DNA from: an uncultured Alistipes sp.
Lineage (GTDB): Bacteria; Bacteroidota; Bacteroidia; Bacteroidales; Rikenellaceae
NCBI GenBank assembly: GCA_900770635.1
Contig: CAAGLB010000095.1
Coordinates: 1 to 24,569, forward strand
DNA length: 24,569 nucleotides
Direction: 5' to 3'
Shown here: positions 23,214-24,569 of the stretch, in pieces
How the letters are laid out: each line of letters starts with the position of its first letter
Position numbering within the stretch: position 1 is the first letter of the stretch
Notes under the pieces: model-generated
The model's input: only the letters and a program-made list of their open reading frames with translations
Told to the model about the DNA's origin: nothing
Database searches by the model: none
Program-made: the position numbers and the translations under genes

Positions 23214-24179
23214 TTATAGGTCGTGGACGAGAAGATTGCAACCCCTTATGTCGCTTCCTGCGATGCGTCCCTCCAACACAAAATCCTCGCCACCCAGCAT
23301 GCGTCCCATGTCCTGAGTCTGGATAAAGGCACATGACGATATGTTGGCAAGGTCGATAATGTCGATGCCACCACGCTTTACCGAGTGGTCGAATGGATCG
23401 TTCACGTCACGTAGCATTATGCGCATCCAGCGAGGTGTGCGGAAGATGCCCTCGCCCTTGGAGTATGCCTGTGACGTAAGCTCCGCCATGCCATACTCCG
23501 AGTGAATGGCATCAACACCAAATCCGGCACAAAGAATCTTGTGCAACTCGCTTTTCGACAGCTCCTTGCGCTTGCCCTTCATGCCGCCGGTCTCCATCAC
23601 TATGGTATTTTCAAGCTTTGGTGCATACTTCTCTGCTAAGTCCCACAGAGCATAGCTAACGCCTAGCAAAATCTTGGGCTTGGGATCCCGCTCCATATCT
23701 CGGATAAGCTCCTCGTAGTTGTTCAGATAGAAGCCTCCCGAGCCTGCACGACGTATCAGCTCATCGACCATATATACCAGCGATGAGCCTTCACGTTCGA
23801 GGTAGCTGGGCAAGAGTCCGTAGATGCTCCATTGCTCGATATCGCCATAGAACTCCTCGAAGGCAGCTGTAAAGGCCTTGCGATAGGTTTCAAGGCTTGA
23901 CATCATGTGGCGTGATGCTACGGTCTGCCCTGTGTTGCTTGATGTGAACACCATCTCAGGCTCGCAGTCAAACGAGTAGACATCGTGAGTCTTGAATAGC
24001 TCGATAGGCAAAAAAGGAATATCCTCCACAGAACATACCTCCGCAGGGTTGATGCCCAAGAGCGAGATATACTCCTTGTAGGGCTTGCACCTCTCGGCCT
24101 GAAAGCGGAATAGCTCCAACGCCGTAGCCTCAAACTTTTTGTCCGAGCTAATTGAAAGTATTTGGTCGATAGTAATCAT
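23214..24179 (-). CDS. LuxE-like acyl-protein synthetase / adenylating enzyme, 321 aa
   Basis: It resembles the LuxE family of acyl-protein synthetases, which activate fatty or related acids with ATP and belong with the adenylate-forming enzymes. IPFLPIELFKTHDVY (about 54-68) and the phosphate-binding motif TSSNTGQTVASRH (about 79-91) support this, as do the later segments SEYGMAELTSQAY and D-GRIAGSD. I use the ATG at 24179; an in-frame TTG three codons upstream lies before the likely transcription start. No LuxC-type reductase is present, so the product need not be an aldehyde. It is paired with the LicD/GT2 gene, suggesting acyl modification of a glycan or carrier. The promoter ends almost at the start codon. 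Confidence 0.85.
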   Translation of the reverse strand: MITIDQILSISSDKKFEATALELFRFQAERCKPYKEYISLLGINPAEVCSVEDIPFLPIELFKTHDVYSFDCEPEMVFTSSNTGQTVASRHMMSSLETYRKAFTAAFEEFYGDIEQWSIYGLLPSYLEREGSSLVYMVDELIRRAGSGGFYLNNYEELIRDMERDPKPKILLGVSYALWDLAEKYAPKLENTIVMETGGMKGKRKELSKSELHKILCAGFGVDAIHSEYGMAELTSQAYSKGEGIFRTPRWMRIMLRDVNDPFDHSVKRGGIDIIDLANISSCAFIQTQDMGRMLGGEDFVLEGRIAGSDIRGCNLLVHDL

Positions 24180-24185
24180 AATAAG

Positions 24186-24217
24186 CAAAGATACGAATTA
24201 ATACTCTAATCTACAAA
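24186..24217 (-). promoter_or_regulatory. Promoter of the LuxE-LicD/GT2 operon
   Basis: On the minus strand, TTTG (24214-24217), a 20-nt spacer and TATCTTTG (24186-24193) match the consensus fully. Only six bases separate the box from the ATG, so the mRNA would be leaderless or nearly so. Confidence 0.75.
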
Positions 24218-24245
24218 TTAAAGTTGCGCTCAGCCCATTAAAAGA

Positions 24246-24280
24246 GTATGAGCCATCCGAATTTGTCGGATAGCCCATAC
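24246..24280 (-). terminator. Hairpin after infC, probable terminator
   Basis: ATCCGA (24255-24260) pairs with TCGGAT (24266-24271) and GTATG (24246-24250) with CATAC (24276-24280), with two mismatches between. On the minus strand a CTCTTTTAAT stretch follows, a weak U-tract. It lies 26 nt after the infC stop. Its tip resembles that of the terminator at 15084-15128. Confidence 0.55.
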
Positions 24281-24306
24281 ATCACACTGCTTATTAAGCC
24301 GTAGGA

Positions 24307-24569
24307 TTACTTCTTCGACTTAGGAGCCAAGATCATGTTCATCTTCTTGCCATCGAGCTTAGGCATAAGCTCTACACGTGCAAACTCCTCGAGGTCGTTA
24401 GCAAATCTGAGCAACAAAATCTCGCCCTGCTCCTTGAAGACGATAGAGCGTCCTCGGAAGAAGACATAAGCCTTAACCTTGGCACCCTCCTTCAAGAAGT
24501 TCTCGGCATGCTTAAGCTTAAAGTTGTAGTCGTGGTCGTCGGTCTGTGGACCAAAACGAATCTCCTTGA
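24307..24569 (-). CDS. infC: Translation initiation factor IF-3, C-terminal part (cut by window end)
   Basis: IF-3 binds the 30S subunit and checks start-codon and initiator tRNA pairing. The visible part is the C-terminal domain, beginning around KEIRFGPQTDDHDYNFK and continuing with VKAYVFFRGRSIVF, ending MILAPKSKK. The gene continues beyond the right edge. Downstream there is no rpmI or rplT, which usually follow infC; only a hairpin and the LuxE operon are found. Confidence 0.93.
   Translation of the reverse strand, partial: KEIRFGPQTDDHDYNFKLKHAENFLKEGAKVKAYVFFRGRSIVFKEQGEILLLRFANDLEEFARVELMPKLDGKKMNMILAPKSKK

Overview
The window is a stretch of chromosomal DNA from a member of the Bacteroidota, most likely order Bacteroidales. 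The strongest sign is a set of promoters with the Bacteroidota pattern TTTG-N19-20-TAnnTTTG: upstream of a tRNA-Gln, a lipoprotein gene, an alkaline phosphatase gene and a LuxE-like gene. Weaker versions precede several others. Shine-Dalgarno sequences are rare, two lipoproteins carry BACON-like domains, and the Rnf operon order rseC-rnfBCDGEA fits the same group. A Rikenellaceae/Alistipes-type gut organism is possible but not proven by this sequence.

Layout. Positions 1-421 hold no gene, but contain degenerate repeats with palindromic hairpins and the groEL terminator. Minus-strand groES-groEL follows, then a minus-strand pair, a nucleoside-type MFS transporter followed by rarA. A tRNA-Gln(CTG) with its own promoter and terminator lies at 5228-5298. 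The next ~350 nt (5337-5691) are unusually rich in inverted repeats, including an inverted copy of the tRNA 3' end. From 12951 down to 5748 runs one minus-strand gene train: nadE, rseC, rnfB, rnfC, rnfD, rnfG, rnfE, rnfA. It begins with a Bacteroidota promoter and a perfect palindrome just behind it, and ends at a strong terminator.

A secreted thioredoxin-fold-like protein (minus) stands opposite a low-molecular-weight protein tyrosine phosphatase (plus), which is followed by a small stand-alone protein resembling the Clp N-terminal domain. After a terminator, a clean promoter drives two related multidomain lipoproteins and a MATE transporter, the last joined to the second lipoprotein by a TAATG overlap. 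Convergent to it is a PhoA-type alkaline phosphatase. Uracil-DNA glycosylase lies divergent from the phosphatase. The window ends with a minus-strand pair encoding a LuxE-like acyl-protein synthetase and a LicD/GT2 fusion, and with the 3' part of infC.

How the genes work together. The Rnf complex couples ferredoxin:NAD+ oxidoreduction to ion transport. Having NAD synthetase and RseC at the head of the same gene train links NAD supply to a major NAD-reducing complex. The most unusual protein observation is that this NAD synthetase has Gly where its glutaminase domain should have the catalytic Cys. The lipoprotein-lipoprotein-MATE unit and the LuxE-LicD/GT2 unit are the best candidates for undescribed systems. 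Both look like envelope or surface functions, but neither can be assigned a substrate from sequence alone.
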